Shown here: positions 1-11,448 of the stretch, one piece after another
Layout of the letters: each line of letters opens with the position of its first letter
How positions within the stretch are numbered: the first letter of the stretch is position 1
Source: Phoronis australis
Lineage: Eukaryota; Phoronida; Phoronidae
Reading direction: 5' to 3'
Length of the DNA: 64,000 nucleotides
Assembly (NCBI GenBank): GCA_002633005.1
Contig: NMRA01000840.1
Location: 5,410 to 69,409 of the forward strand
Program-made: the position numbers and the translations under genes
Notes under the pieces: model-generated
Seen by the model: only the letters and a program-made list of their open reading frames with translations
What the model was told of the DNA's origin: nothing
Database searches by the model: none

Positions 1-843
1 CTAAAACTGCACACGTCATTTAAATCTTGTTTCAGCCGTATAATTTCAATTACCGGGTTTAATTAATAAACTCAACATTTTTCTACGCTCTTGCTGTTTT
101 ATTTTTTGCGGCAGCCAAGGGGGGGGGGGTCGGGCCCCCTGCCTCCCCCCCTAAATCCGCCTATGATATAGGCCCGAGTGTGGTCTCGTATTCACGTAAC
201 TGGCCCGGGGTGCCAACACATTTATTTGCTGTTGCTCGAACACTGAATCATTTCCCCTATCTTAAACTCAATATCAGAATGATATCATTGCTTAAAAAGT
301 GTATTTCTGAACCATACGAACCATGTACGAATATGATCTAAATGTAAATGTGATCAGCCAAAGAAAATATTTTTTTTACAGTTAAACGTTGCCTATTGCC
401 CGGTCGTTCAAATGAGGCTTGCAATGAAGATGGTGGTCAGTAATGAGCGGTCACTTTAACGAGAAGCTTACTTTTGAAGCCCTTTTACAGTTTGTGCTTT
501 AGGAAAATACGGTTGTGCCTTAAAAAATTTGTAAGACCAGTGTCGATTAGTGTAAATTGCACAAACTTATTAGGTGCACACGGTTAACTTCTCCTGCGCA
601 CACTGGGCGGCGCACAGGAACGCATCAGTGCGTAACAGTGTCGCATCACGCGCATGTTTCGCGTGCTTCGCCAAATTTGGCGTTCCTGTCTACAGCGTTT
701 TTGCGTGGCTGAGAAACATCTTATTTTACTTTCAAAAAGCGTCACTTCTTCAGTAACATGGATTCATGCAAACAAGTACGTACAGGTGTAAGATGGTTCG
801 TAGAACTTAACTGGCCCGACTTGAATTTGTGAGACATATTTCC
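1..843. other. Region without a recognised gene
   Basis: No open frame here resembles a known protein. A G/C-homopolymer stretch at about 110-175 ends in a form of 'aaatccgcctat', the reverse complement of an 'aggcggattt' edge that recurs near 36694, 47101 and 56175, so it is probably a transposon edge. The short plus-strand frame at 574-756 has no domain, splice-site or composition support. Confidence 0.5.
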
Positions 844-1980
844 TTACAAAATGCAACTAGAAACGATTGTCTCAATGCTTTTTATCAAAAAGCCTATTGG
901 CCTTATCCAAAAGTTGGCATTCGCAGCAGCCTTCCGGGCTAGTAGCCAATGTCTCCCGAGATAGTACATCTGCCAGATCAAACAGGCCCGATTACTACTC
1001 CCGATCAAGCTACGGATTTCTCTCTTTGGCAAGTGAAGTTGCAATTTGTAGACAGGCTTCTGACTTTTAGCAGTTGCCTGAAACCACCCTAGCCAATACC
1101 GATTACGCAAGATGGCGAATCGGAAACTAAATGACTTCGAGAAACAGGGTGAAAGCTGTTCTTCTGCAAGGTAACCATAAGTTTCGCATAAAAAACTACA
1201 TGTTCGACAACACCACTTTTAGAACAGCAACATGTAAAAGTCAGTTGACAAAAAACGATTAAAATACATGTTCTTCGTACTCAAAATAAATATAACATCA
1301 ACTCATGAAAGTACCCGGATCTAATCTTAGAGTAGTCGAAATCGAAATTATTTTTGACAGTTTCCGTTCCGCTATTTGCCAAGTACAATGGGTAAACATC
1401 CCAACTTGTTGTTGGGCTAAAGAATTGGACAAGTTGAGAGCAACGGGAAAACGTCGTAATGTAGAGCTAAAGACCGGAACGTGGGTACATGCAAGATATG
1501 GGAATCAAACGACACTCGATCACCGTGCCCGGTACAACCGTTTAATTGGAAAAATCTAATAAACGTCATTTTCTTGCGTAATCCTCGGCCTTTTCTAACA
1601 AAGAAAAGTTATTTCATCGTGTTGAAAACAGTACGCCCGTGACACGCGCACGCGCCATTTCCTAAATTTTCGCAACATCTCTCGGGAGATCATATGATAG
1701 CATAGCAGCTGCAAAATTTCTTCTGAAATACGTTTTTTTCGGTATCAAAATTCTAAAAAACTTATAATAAAGTGAAACCAGTTCCGATAATTCGTTGTGA
1801 CGACGTGTACGCAACCTCGTGAAAGAACAGTTGATTGGAGAATCGGCGAAAAAAAGAAACTGGCCAATAGGTGACGCAATATTTCATGGGGCAGAATGAC
1901 GTCGCTGGAGATCGCTCCACAACTTTAGCAGCAGAATAACGAGGGTAGAACGCCGCCATTTTTTCCAAAACTGTTTTAAC
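844..1980. other. Unassigned sequence, possible retroelement relic
   Basis: The minus-strand frame at 844-1110 contains 'REIRSLIGSSNRAC', which faintly recalls the reverse transcriptase region of DIRS/Ngaro-type retroelements. The match is short and has no catalytic residues. The plus-strand frame at 1305-1559 is not recognised. Nothing else is supported. Confidence 0.3.
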
Positions 1981-2032
1981 AGTCTTCCATGAGTAAACTA
2001 GATTACTTAATCTAGTTTACTCAAGGAAGACT
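1981..2032. repeat. Near-perfect 25-bp inverted repeat (hairpin)
   Basis: The arms 1981-2005 and 2008-2032 are reverse complements with one mismatch, separated by two bases. The arms begin agtcttcc and end with the gatta/taatc centre. As RNA or single-stranded DNA this would form a very stable stem with a tiny loop. It lies just left of dispersed repeat A. Confidence 0.85.
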
Positions 2033-2089
2033 AGTTTTTAAAAGTGACACTTTGTATCACATTTTATATTACCACTTTTTTACCTACAT

Positions 2090-2745
2090 CGGCGCAAAGT
2101 TTTCATGGCGGTGTTTTCCTGTTGCTCTCAACTTGTGCGATTCTGTAGCCCAACACCCCAGTGCGTGTCCGCCCACGTGGGGGGCTCCAACGAGCCCCCC
2201 TGTTTAGCGAAGAGGACAAAAAGGTCCGCCCAGAGAAACAAAAAAATCCCGGCCAAGAAATCGAGACAAAAAAGTCCACAAAAGTCGCAAACGCACAATT
2301 CACAGTCCCTGACGTGCCCCCCATTTCTTTATTTTTTTTTCAATCCTTCGGCGTTTTGTCGGTAAAAGGTCCGCATCGTCGGAAATTCGAGCCCCCCATA
2401 TTAAAGGCTGGGTGCACGCATGCCCTGTAGCCAATATCTTAGACCAACACGCAACTGATTGACTCGGCCATTCTGGCATTTAGGGTTGGAGTTTTGCTCT
2501 AATCTCCAGTAAGGTCATATCTACCTTGACTGGGCTGTTCTGTTAAAATAACATATTTGAGCATCAACCAAAAGCATTTTTGAAATTCTCGTTAAATATG
2601 GTGATCATGTTTAGTTTTTGCCAAAATTGCCCAACTTCAACCGAATCTAATCTTTCCGAATGGGCACTGTGTTCGCGTGTGATCTGTAATAAGCTTCAGT
2701 GGTACAATTAGCCTGCTGTGCAAGACTGTGCTTGGCAGTTAACGC
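2090..2745 (+). repeat. Dispersed repeat A, copy 1 (interrupted)
   Basis: This segment is similar over most of its length to 41332-41824. Shared landmarks are the start around 'gttgctc(t/c)caacttgt', 'gtagccaatatctta', 'cattctggcattta', 'tgactgggct' and the end 'gggcagttaac' or 'tggcagttaac'. Here it is split by an insertion at about 2161-2425 that copy 2 lacks. It has no coding content and is probably a non-autonomous transposon. Confidence 0.6.
2158..2425 (+). mobile_element. MITE-like element B, copy 1, nested in repeat A
   Basis: It is bounded by 'gtgcgtgtccgccca' on the left and 'ctgggtgcacgcatg' on the right, loosely inverted ends. Its interior matches the reverse complement of 16582-16846, including the motif pair 'gacaaaaaggtccgccc' and 'taaaaggtccgcatcgtcgg'. 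Its absence from the second copy of repeat A shows it inserted after A spread. No transposase is present. Confidence 0.55.
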
Positions 2746-3420
2746 CAAGAAGCTAGATAGGCTACACCCTCGGCACAACCCTCTACATAGTAAGGTGAAG
2801 CCTCTGAACGGTAAAACGCCGTCATGTTGGCTGCCCTATGCAATTAATATTATTTTACTTCCGTTTGCCCCCAAGCATGACAAAGTGCGTATGGCCGAAA
2901 TGGCATTGAGTCAGTCGTCGATCGAGGCGGCCGAGAACATGAAAGGGACTGGCAGGACCGGATCCGAGTCTAGTCTCCCGGCTTAAGCCTAGCTACGTAC
3001 TGAGTCAATCATGGTAAACTTGCCGCCAAAGAGTTGATCTGAAAAGAAGGCTCTGGCAGCGGTGGCGTTCAAGTTTTAACCCGCGCCTCCGCACGTCATA
3101 GTCGTAGCTGCAGGCTGCCGTGGCTGCCCCGTCTGTTCTGTTAATTTAATGTGGTAGAAATAGCCAAACGGGCTAATGTTAATCTGTTCTTCGAACGACG
3201 TTAAACAAAGATTCTTGATCAAGTTCTTGATTGCATGGTGGGCGGCAATCGAAGTCGGAATATTTCCAACAGTCGATCTATTTGTTTTCAAAATGATGAA
3301 AATTCAAATCTTTTATCATCAGTGGTGAGTAAAATGTTTTGATAGTCACGTGCTCCATTGAAGTTGACGCCGATCACCGGGAATATCAAACTCCGCGACT
3401 CGACGCCTAGTCACTGAAGT
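2746..3420. other. 5' flank of ZNF-1, nothing recognised
   Basis: This stretch lies between repeat A and the presumed 5' leader of ZNF-1. It probably contains the promoter, but no TATA box or other clear element was seen. The small open frames in it are not recognisable as proteins. Confidence 0.4.
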
Positions 3421-3476
3421 TGCCCGGAAAAAGTCACTCCTGCACTTGAGACACGACCTCAGCCACGGTGTTCTGG

Positions 3477-3585
3477 GTAAGGGAAGGTCAACGAGCCGAA
3501 TGCCCTATAACTGCTGTCACAACCACTGGAGTCGCTGCGGTTTCACACATTGTTTCCGGTATGGAGAGCCCAGCTGGTTCAACAG
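3477..3585 (+). other. Possible short 5' leader intron of ZNF-1
   Basis: A good donor (tctgg|gtaaggg at 3477) and an acceptor (ttcaacag|aga at 3585/3586) would remove 109 nt and leave 'agaaacaaatgatg', putting the ATGs at 3594 and 3597 first after the junction. ZNF-2 has a similar 144-nt intron immediately before its first coding exon. This is inferred from splice motifs only. Confidence 0.35.
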
Positions 3586-3596
3586 AGAAACAAATG

Positions 3597-3788
3597 ATGT
3601 TAAGAGGCAGCAGGCATTGGGCGATGCTTTGTTCAGCCTTCGATACGTATGTGAGAGACTCTGGCGAAGAGTGTGTATTACTGAAATGGGACCACGTTCT
3701 CGAAAAAATATCTATGAAGGGAAGCCCTCAACTAAAGAAATCATTCACGCGAAGCCTCCTGTTAAAAGTTAAGGCCAATTATAAAAAG
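3597..3788 (+). CDS. ZNF-1 exon 1: shared N-terminal module
   Basis: Encodes about 64 residues including W at position 8, 'VLLKW' and 'GSPQLKK', positions conserved in the first exon of ZNF-2 (W, 'VLVKW', 'GSPKLKE'). It ends in phase 0 at AAG|GTGTGT, the same kind of donor as in ZNF-2. The module is helical-looking and basic at its end. I do not recognise it as a named domain. Confidence 0.65.
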
Positions 3789-6700
3789 GTGTGTAGATTC
3801 AGAAGTGGAACGATGACTTTTTACCATGTGACGAAATTAGCACACCTAGATAGTTTGATATGTGTCCTCCTGTAATATTTAGTTAAATTCGTTTTATGTT
3901 GCTACTTATTTTTCTTAGAAATTGTAAAATTCTTCTTTTTGATGGCCCCTCAAGTCAAAAGTGGAGCGTGAGAGCCGTGAGACATTTTCCAACAACGTTT
4001 TGGAGACTTACACGAAGCATGGTACTAAAGAAGTTTCATATCAATCTGTTAGACCACGTTCTGAGATATAGCGTCTCAAAGTTAGTCAAATTTTCTAGAT
4101 AACTACATAACCCTTAGAGCTGCTGCAAACTTGCATAACTTGCCAAAAACAACTGATAGCTCACACTGCACGCTGTGCAAATACAAAATTATTTTTAGCA
4201 TTTTCCTGTAAGAATTCATGATGATTGTCCTTGTTTTTGCTTGAGTTCACAATGGTTTATGGGTATACGTGTAGCTGTCTTATCGTAGTTTGCACTTGGT
4301 GACACCAGTGTAGGGGGAAAACGTTTGAGCCTGAACTCGATGTGTCGAGTTTTTACTCGAATTTGAAACTCAAATACAAGAATCATTAAGTTTGAACTTT
4401 GACTAGAAAGTCATATGCATGAACCATAATATCTTCAAGCATTGCCTATCACTACTTATCTTGAGTTCGCACAAAAATAGAACAGAAAATGACAAAAATA
4501 ATTTCCAGTTCGATTTCCAGTGCAACTTGTCACATCTTGTCCTTTACTAACCTTTGACCTTTGTTCCACCTCTGTTGTTGTCATGCTGATAATGTATTAC
4601 TGCAGAGCGTGAACCCACTTGCCTGACCTTATGGGAAAGTTACAGTATGCAACAAGATAAGGATTTTGTCTCTGGTCCCTTACTTCTGGCGAAATAAGTA
4701 ATGAGGAACGGCTCAGAAATCACTTCTGATTTACAAGTTGACAGACCAGTTGTGAAGCTTTAAAATACCTGTTACATCTTTTTGTTTCTCAAAATTTCAT
4801 TGAGTATAATCTGATTCCTTTTTTATTTTAGGTGATGTCTAGGTCAACAACACCCGTACACAATCGACGAGTAAATCTCATGCTAGGGGAGGAAAAATGT
4901 ATTGATCCACTCGAGATCAGTCAAGCCATGGTATCTGTGATTGGGGCTTGTGATTTAGACAATGCCGACCCTCTCATTCAGAGTCACAGTAACACTGTTG
5001 ATGTGTGTAGTGGCTCAAGAGACAATGATGTTGTTAGCAACACTCAGACCTCGTCTATTAAAATAAACCAATGTGCAGATGGCAACTTTACATCAGAAAT
5101 ACGTTCATCTTCATCGTATTCAGAATCAGATGGGACTGGATCAGGTATTGAGAAATGTTGTAATCGTATTGCCGTATCAAATGCATGTGATAAGATGTCT
5201 GTTTCCACTGGACTGTTGACAATGACACAGTCAGCCGAGAAGGAAGATGATACGGGGGATGGAGAACAGGCAACTTGTGATATTGACAGCTTTACCTGTG
5301 GAGGGTGTGGCTTGGTCTCTGTTGATGAGTCGAGTTTGGAAGACCACGCCCAATGTCACACGAGTCGAGACGAGAGTGACATGCAGGCTATCACCGCTAG
5401 CCCTGATGGGAATGAACAAGGCAGTCAGCAGGAACACAATACAGCTGAGTGTTACATTTGTGGAGTGAACCTGGAGACCAGAGGGGAGCTAGCACGACAT
5501 ATGAGCATTCACCGTAACAGTAAGCAGCAGAAGTGTGATGGTTTTTATAAAAATGCTTCTATTTAACTGTAAGCACGATAGTTCTTCACTTATTTAGCTC
5601 ACAACATGGCCGACAAGTGAGAAACTATTTTTTTCAAATTTCTCAACAAAAATAAACATTGAGAAAAAATTAATCTATTACTCATAGTTTTAATTGTATA
5701 AATACCATAAAAGCATTGAATGAAGTTATCGTGATGTAGAGCAAAGCACTCTGCCTTTGAAAATTAATTGTCATATTTTGTGGTTGGTTTCTGTCTCAAA
5801 GATACACCAATTAATAGTGTTGAAGTAGCACAGTTTTTAGTCTTCTGTACCAAAAACATAATTGCAGTGCTACACATCTGTAATTAGATCATAGCAGAAT
5901 GAATGGTTTATTTTTCAACAGTTCCTGCCGAAAGAGTTATTTGCAATGTGAAAACCTTGTGGTGAAACGAGAACAACTTGGGCTTTTTTTTAATGGAAGG
6001 TGACTTTTGACTTGACACAGAAATTTGGTGTTGTACTCCAAACTGTCAGCTATTTCTGAGAATGAATTATCTCGTTCGGCAAATTAAGCGCAGTCATTCA
6101 CAACAGAAATGTAACTGCTAATTACAGAGATAATTTCTATAAATTATTTATAGAGTGTGATGCTCTCATAATTACACGCAATACATTTTTGTGTTAATTA
6201 CTGACATCAGAAAAACTGTGCCATCTAGTGCCATCTTTCTGATATATATTACTATCAACGGAAGGATAGACATAAAAGATTCCGCGAAAGGCCCACATCT
6301 TGGTTCTGCATGACTTTACTTCCTAGTGCCTATTGAACACAGTCTGTGCAGGTCACTCGTGTTTGTTCAATGGAAGGGAATGCAGAACCAATATGTGGGC
6401 TCTTTGTCGAGCCATTTACATCATGTTGTATTGTTCCATGGATAGTAGCATAGGATAGGACACACTGGTCAAGAGAACAGTTCCAAGGTAACCAAGGACC
6501 TGTATTTGTACTAAGGGTAATCGCAAAAAAGCTGCTTTCGCGTTACTGTCAGTAATGGTTCAGTGTTCCACAAAGATGGCTTTACTTTTGAATTTTAAAC
6601 CTGCATTTCATTCCCAATTACAACCTAAAATCTCACAAACTTTCCTTACAGTTCCCTTTGGTTTTTATCATTAAAAGGAATTGAAGTGTCAGTTTACATT

Positions 6701-8895
6701 GACCTGAAGTGGAATAATTTTGAATCAGTTGCTCCGGTCGTGATCTGCATTAAAATGTGACTTCTTGTCTTTTAGGTAAGGGTGAACTTGTTTGTCCGCA
6801 CTGCAATCGCACATTCACCAACTCCATGAATTATACACGACACGTGCAATCCCATGATCCCCAACGCACGCGACACTGCAGTTCGTGTTCAGCCACTTTC
6901 ACCAGTTACCGCGAGGCGCGACGTCATTACTACTTGGAACACAAGAAGCAAAAGTCGTTTGAGTGCGGAGACTGCCAGGCAACATTTCACCAGAAACGTG
7001 AGTTCACATTGCACAGACGATCACACACGGGGCCATTTGTGTGCAAGCAGTGCGGCAAACGTTTCACACTGGAGTCCAACCTGGAGCGGCACCAAGATGT
7101 CCATACCAAGTGCCTCTCGTGTCCCCTGTGTGGTAAGATTGTACTGAATGAGCAATATCTCCATCGCCATATGATCGTTCATGGCGCCACTGATGGAAAA
7201 TTCAAGTGTGAGGAGTGTAAACGGTCGTTTATGAATGCCAAGAACTATGAGAGGCATTTACGTTCGCACAACCCGCACCGCCAACGGGAGTGCAGCAGGT
7301 GTCATGTTCAGTTTAATAGTCGCAAAGACCTGCGAAACCATTATAAATCCCAGCATCAGGTGAAAAAGTTGAATTACCAGTGCCCCATCTGTTACAAATG
7401 GTTCGTGTCGAGGGGCGTAATGCTCAACCACCAGACAACTCACTCGAGTGACCGCAACTTCATGTGTCATCACTGCAGTAGATGCTTTAAGTTGGAGATC
7501 TATCTGCGCCGGCACGTGAATCGCATCCATCTAAACAAGACCAGTGAAAAGGTTGCCTGCCACGTTTGCGGAGTGCAGCTCAGTGACCGTCGTAATCTCG
7601 AGATGCACATGCGTCGGCATACTGGAGAGCGTCCATTCGCATGTCCACATTGCACCGAGCACTTCCCGACGCAAAAAGCACTGACAAATCATGTGTTACG
7701 ACACACAGGCATAAAGGACTTTGTGTGCGATCAATGCGGCAAATCTTTTGGCAAGCGCAGTGGCCTTGAAATACACAAGGTGAGTCACAGCAGTGAGAAG
7801 CCATACAAGTGCAACATATGTGACCTGAGGTTCGTGTCGAAGCCGCGGCGTAAGAGGCACGAGATCTCGCACTCGACGGAGAAACCTCATAAGTGCCCAG
7901 TGTGTGCCAAAGGCTTCAAATACTTGTACAATCTGACGTTCCATCTGCGGTCACACAGCAACGACAGTAGTGTTTACACATGCGATATATGTCATAAAAA
8001 CTACAGAACCGAGAGTACCCTGCGAATACATAAAGCAACTCATGTGGCACCTGTAACCCTGTCTGGTCACCATAGCAATGATGGGAAAGTAGTTCCGTCG
8101 GTCCGTGTTGCTAGGGATTCAACAGCATTGTTTGCCAATCAAAATGCAACTGTCGACCTAGCAGAAGATTCAAGAGCCTGGCCTAGCATTCAAAACAGGG
8201 AATCTGTAAGTGGGACTGAAGATTCAAATGGCTTGCATAGTATTTCAAAAAGTGTCAGTGTCAATGAGGCCAGAGATTCATGGGGCTTGCCTACCATTCA
8301 GAACAATCCAACTGTCAGTGGGGCGGGAGATTCAAGAAGTCGAACTATTGTTCCAAACAATGTCAGTGGGGCGGGAGATGCAAGTAGTCTGCCTATCAGT
8401 CAGAACAGTGGTGCTGTTAGTGAGGCCGGAGATTCTATAGGCTTGCCTAGTTTGACTGGCAGTTGTGCGGGAGATTCAAGATACTTGCCTACCAGTCTAA
8501 AGAGCAGAACTGTAAGTGGTATGGAAAATCTGAGAAGCTTTCTTAACATTCAGAACAGTGCTGTTGTAGGTAGAATGGAGAATTCAAGAGCGCAGCATGT
8601 TATTCCAAATGGTGCCATTGCCTGTGGGGCTGCAGATTCAAGAAGCTTCCCTTCCATTCAGAGCAGTTCAACTGTCAGTGAGACGAGAGATTCAATAGGT
8701 TTGCCCAGAAATATAAGTAGTGGAATAGTCAGTGCAGTGGGAGTTTCAAAATACTTGCCCACCAATCTAAAGAGTAGAAATGTCAGTGATAAGGGAGGTT
8801 CAAAAGGATTTCCGACAATTCAGAACAGTGCAATGACATCCATTTGCCCAACACAGGTGTATTATAACCTACTGCCAAGAATGCTCGATCATTAG
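3597..8895 (+). CDS. ZNF-1: multi-C2H2 zinc-finger protein with repeat tail
   Basis: Predicted nuclear DNA-binding protein of about 999 aa from exons 3597-3788, 4832-5519 and 6776-8895. Junctions are phase 0 (AAG|GTGTGT) and phase 1 (ACA|GTAAGC). Residues 1-64 form an unfamiliar N-terminal module also found in ZNF-2. Exon 2 is acidic and Ser-rich and carries two isolated C2H2 fingers at about 220 and 270. Exon 3 encodes 15 clustered fingers at about 298-716. Several linkers are TGERPF/SEKPYK-like, others are divergent. Residues from about 735 to 995 are degenerate repeats of about 18 residues. The start at 3597 is chosen because MLRGSRHW aligns with the initiator MARELTSW of ZNF-2; ATG 3594 is equally possible and the frame is open back to 3468. 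DNA target and regulatory role are unknown; no KRAB, SCAN, BTB or ZAD domain is visible. Confidence 0.85.
4832..5519 (+). CDS. ZNF-1 exon 2: acidic/Ser linker and two C2H2 fingers
   Basis: The acceptor ttttattttag|gtgatg opens phase 0. The exon encodes a long low-complexity linker rich in S, D and N, then two fingers: CGGC...HAQCH and CYIC...HMSIH. The donor aaca|gtaagc leaves one base, which joins with GT of exon 3 to make Ser. If translation began within this exon, ATG 4835 would be the start. Confidence 0.8.
5520..6775 (+). other. ZNF-1 intron 2
   Basis: A 1256-nt intron from gtaagc to cttttag. It contains a CTCF-like core on the minus strand at about 6219-6236 (ggcactagatggca) and an imperfect inverted repeat at 6282-6410. 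Confidence 0.75.
6282..6410. repeat. Imperfect inverted repeat inside ZNF-1 intron
   Basis: The left arm carries 'gcccacatcttggttctgca' and the right arm its near-complement 'tgcagaaccaatatgtgggc'. Pairing continues less perfectly through 'ttcc' and 'attgaacac'. It could be a small MITE or a transcribed hairpin. No target duplication was identified. Confidence 0.65.
6776..8895 (+). CDS. ZNF-1 exon 3: 15 C2H2 fingers and repeat tail
   Basis: The acceptor tcttttag|gtaagg opens with the last two bases of a Ser codon. Fifteen C-x2-C-x12-H-x3/4-H units follow one another to about 8045, all with intact zinc ligands. The rest, to the stop at 8893-8895, is the low-complexity repeat tail. A putative ATTAAA polyadenylation signal lies at 8954. 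Confidence 0.9.
8100..8860 (+). repeat. In-frame ~54-bp degenerate tandem repeats in ZNF-1 tail
   Basis: About 14 units of roughly 18 codons, with consensus around 'VSGAGDSRSLPTIQNS'. Anchors are GDS or RDS near the middle and IQN or a variant near the end. All units stay in frame and lack stops, so expansion has been coding-compatible. No charge-rich or catalytic motif is evident; it is probably a disordered tail. Confidence 0.75.
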
Positions 8896-11130
8896 GTGTC
8901 TTACAAATAACAGATTTCATTATTCACCAGTGCAGGTCAGTTGCACATTTCTGATTAAATATTTTATTGTAGCTAGGTTACTTCGTTTTTATTAGGTATA
9001 TTAAGACCTACTGACCCATAACACGAGGCAACATTCTTTTCTGTTTATAGGGAACATTTCGTCTGTACATTGCAACTGTTGAAAATTTTTTTGTTTATTT
9101 TATTGACTTGCTTCTTGGTAATTTTTAAACTTAGATTATGCGTTTGCCTTTCATAAATTTTGTTTGAAACCATGAAAACTGGGATGTCATGAAAGGGTGC
9201 AATATGCTCCATGTGGAACCCATTGCTGTTTTTCCTGTTACGTGTATTTAACTATGTAAGGACAGAATGTTCTACTTTCTTGTGTGCATAACACACTAGT
9301 GCTGGTGACTCATGAAGAAAATGTATTTTATTTTGTTTGATACATGTATGTATTTTAGAGCAGATTCTGCTCTGTTAAGCTGTCTGAAAAGCAAACACTG
9401 AGACATACATGTATAGTTACCAAATGTAATATGTATTTATTTTAAGCGGTTTCGTGGCAGGAAAGTGAGGCATTGAATGAGTGTGATCATTGTAATTATA
9501 GTTATGGGGAGAGTGACACATGGGATTCTCTTTTGTCAGTTATGATAATCTCTTACCGTAATCTTTTTATAAATTCTTTAGGCAAAAAACATGGTTGCTT
9601 CTGTTTTTTTTTGTTTAAAAAGGAGTCTGTGGAGTATTGTTTTGTTTGTGTCACTCTTTCAAAAAGTCTCCCCAGGATAAGAAAAAAGATGCAGGATTTT
9701 GTTTACTCATTGTTTGGCAAATCATGGCGTTTAAACCTTGCTTTAAGCATTTTCTTAAAAAAAGACACGAGGCCATTGCTGAAATTGACGCAGACGTGCG
9801 TTTGTATTTTTAGTTAGTGACCACAGGTCTAGGAATGAGTCGGGCTAGGGACCAGAACCAACTTTGCTTTGTTTGGCCTAATCTGAGTAAGCAACAAGTG
9901 AACTGTCTCATTTTATGACACTGCAATTACACTAACTGCTTTTGCTCAAAGCATGTTTTAGGCAATTTTATAATTCACTTTTTATTTAATTAGTTGTGAA
10001 ATCAATGTACATGTATCTTACCACTGATTCTTGTTTGAAACTTATTGATAACAGGGACTCCATGTTTTTGTATTTTTAATCAGTGAAGCTTTGTTAACAT
10101 GTTCGTTTGCTTGACTTGTTCTCAGCTGAGAGGTCATTGTTGATGTTATGTTCACTAGGCAACTAGCATTGTTGAGTGTTCTTCACACTTTGTCTCACAG
10201 TTAAATTGCCATTTTTTATTGTTGCTTTTTAAGTTTGTTCGAACTATTGAGTTTGGGTGTTTTTGGCCTCGTATTACATTTATAAGAGATACACGAGATT
10301 GAGATATGCATAGTTTTCACGTGATCATATCAGGACAAGCTGCATGTAGAATCAAAATAATTTGGAGGATTCCATATACGGTAATGAATTGCTGTCTTGT
10401 TTCAAAGCATTCTAGGACGGCTATGGGGCCACAGATAACTTGTGGGCATGTAAACTTATTCAGGATTAATTGCATTTTACGTAATGAAATTTTACCTCAA
10501 TGTAATTGGATGGCATAGTACAAAATGTTTTGCGCATTTTGGGGTTGACTTTCAGTCCTTCATTTTTCAGTTGTTTGATGGTTGTTTTGTTGCATTACCA
10601 CATGTTGTAGTGAGGCCGCGCTTCTAATTCTGGTCTACTCAAGTGACAACTGTTGTTTTCTGTCATGGTTTTGTGTCACCAAGTTATGTTTACAGGCCAA
10701 CAAGTGTCCCACAATGCACTTGAAAAATGACAGCAGCACCGCAGTTGAAATCCTGAGAATTAATTTAGGTACATTGCATATAAACATCGATTGAAAAGCC
10801 AGAGGATAAAATTGTTGGGGCCCACATTTAAAAGGCCTGTGACATCGTCCACTGATATTGACCTAGTGTTCAACATATGTTCTCAGTCTCTAACAGGAAG
10901 CATCGGATTCCTTACCTCTTGCTACCACTACGGCCTATAGCTATTGATAGAGAGTACAGTATTAGCTCATATCATGTACCCAGGTTCAAGTCTACTCAAA
11001 ATTGCGATCGTTTTTGGAATTTCCTGTCCTGCTTTTTGTGCAGTCAAGATAAGCGTCTATCATTCTGTGCTCGAGTATGGCTTACATGAATAATTGTCTA
11101 ATCTTTATTTGCACCTGATGACCCCAGCAT
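8896..11130. other. ZNF-1 3' UTR / downstream, no further gene
   Basis: AT-rich sequence with runs of T. Several small frames (9473-9817, 10306-10518, 10582-10794) have no homology or splice support. Part of it is probably the 3' UTR; its end cannot be placed beyond the ATTAAA at 8954. Confidence 0.45.
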
Positions 11131-11139
11131 TAAGGCTTA

Positions 11140-11448
11140 AACGTTTTAAGTCTCTGAACTCAAAATTTTGAGTTTTTACTCAAAATCCCAAGTTATTCCT
11201 GAGTTAGTAGCTCATATGTGTTGGTCATCAAGTGTGTACTCAAATTTGGTAGTCATCAATTGTGTACTCGAAGTTGGTAGTCATCAATTGCGTACTAAAA
11301 TTTAGTAGTCATCAATTGTGCACTCAAATTTGGTAGTCATCAATTGTGTACTCAAATTTGGTAGTCATCAATTGTGTACTCAAAGTTGGTAGTCATCAAT
11401 TGTGTACTCAAAGTTGGTAGTCATCTATTGTGTACTCAAATTTGAAGC
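11140..11448 (+). repeat. 28-bp minisatellite (tagtcatcaattgtgtactc)
   Basis: From about 11221 the unit 'ggtagtcatcaattgtgtac' plus 'tcaaattt' repeats roughly eight times with point variants, ending at about 11445. The segment just before it (11130-11215, 'ctctgaactcaaaa...gagtttttactc') resembles 4315-4385 in the ZNF-1 5' half, suggesting the minisatellite grew inside a dispersed repeat. Confidence 0.85.

Noticed and set aside
844-1110. Possible DIRS/Ngaro reverse transcriptase fragment (REIRSLIGSSNRAC).
   Set aside because: Only a dozen residues look similar, no catalytic motif is present and the overlapping plus-strand frame is equally long.
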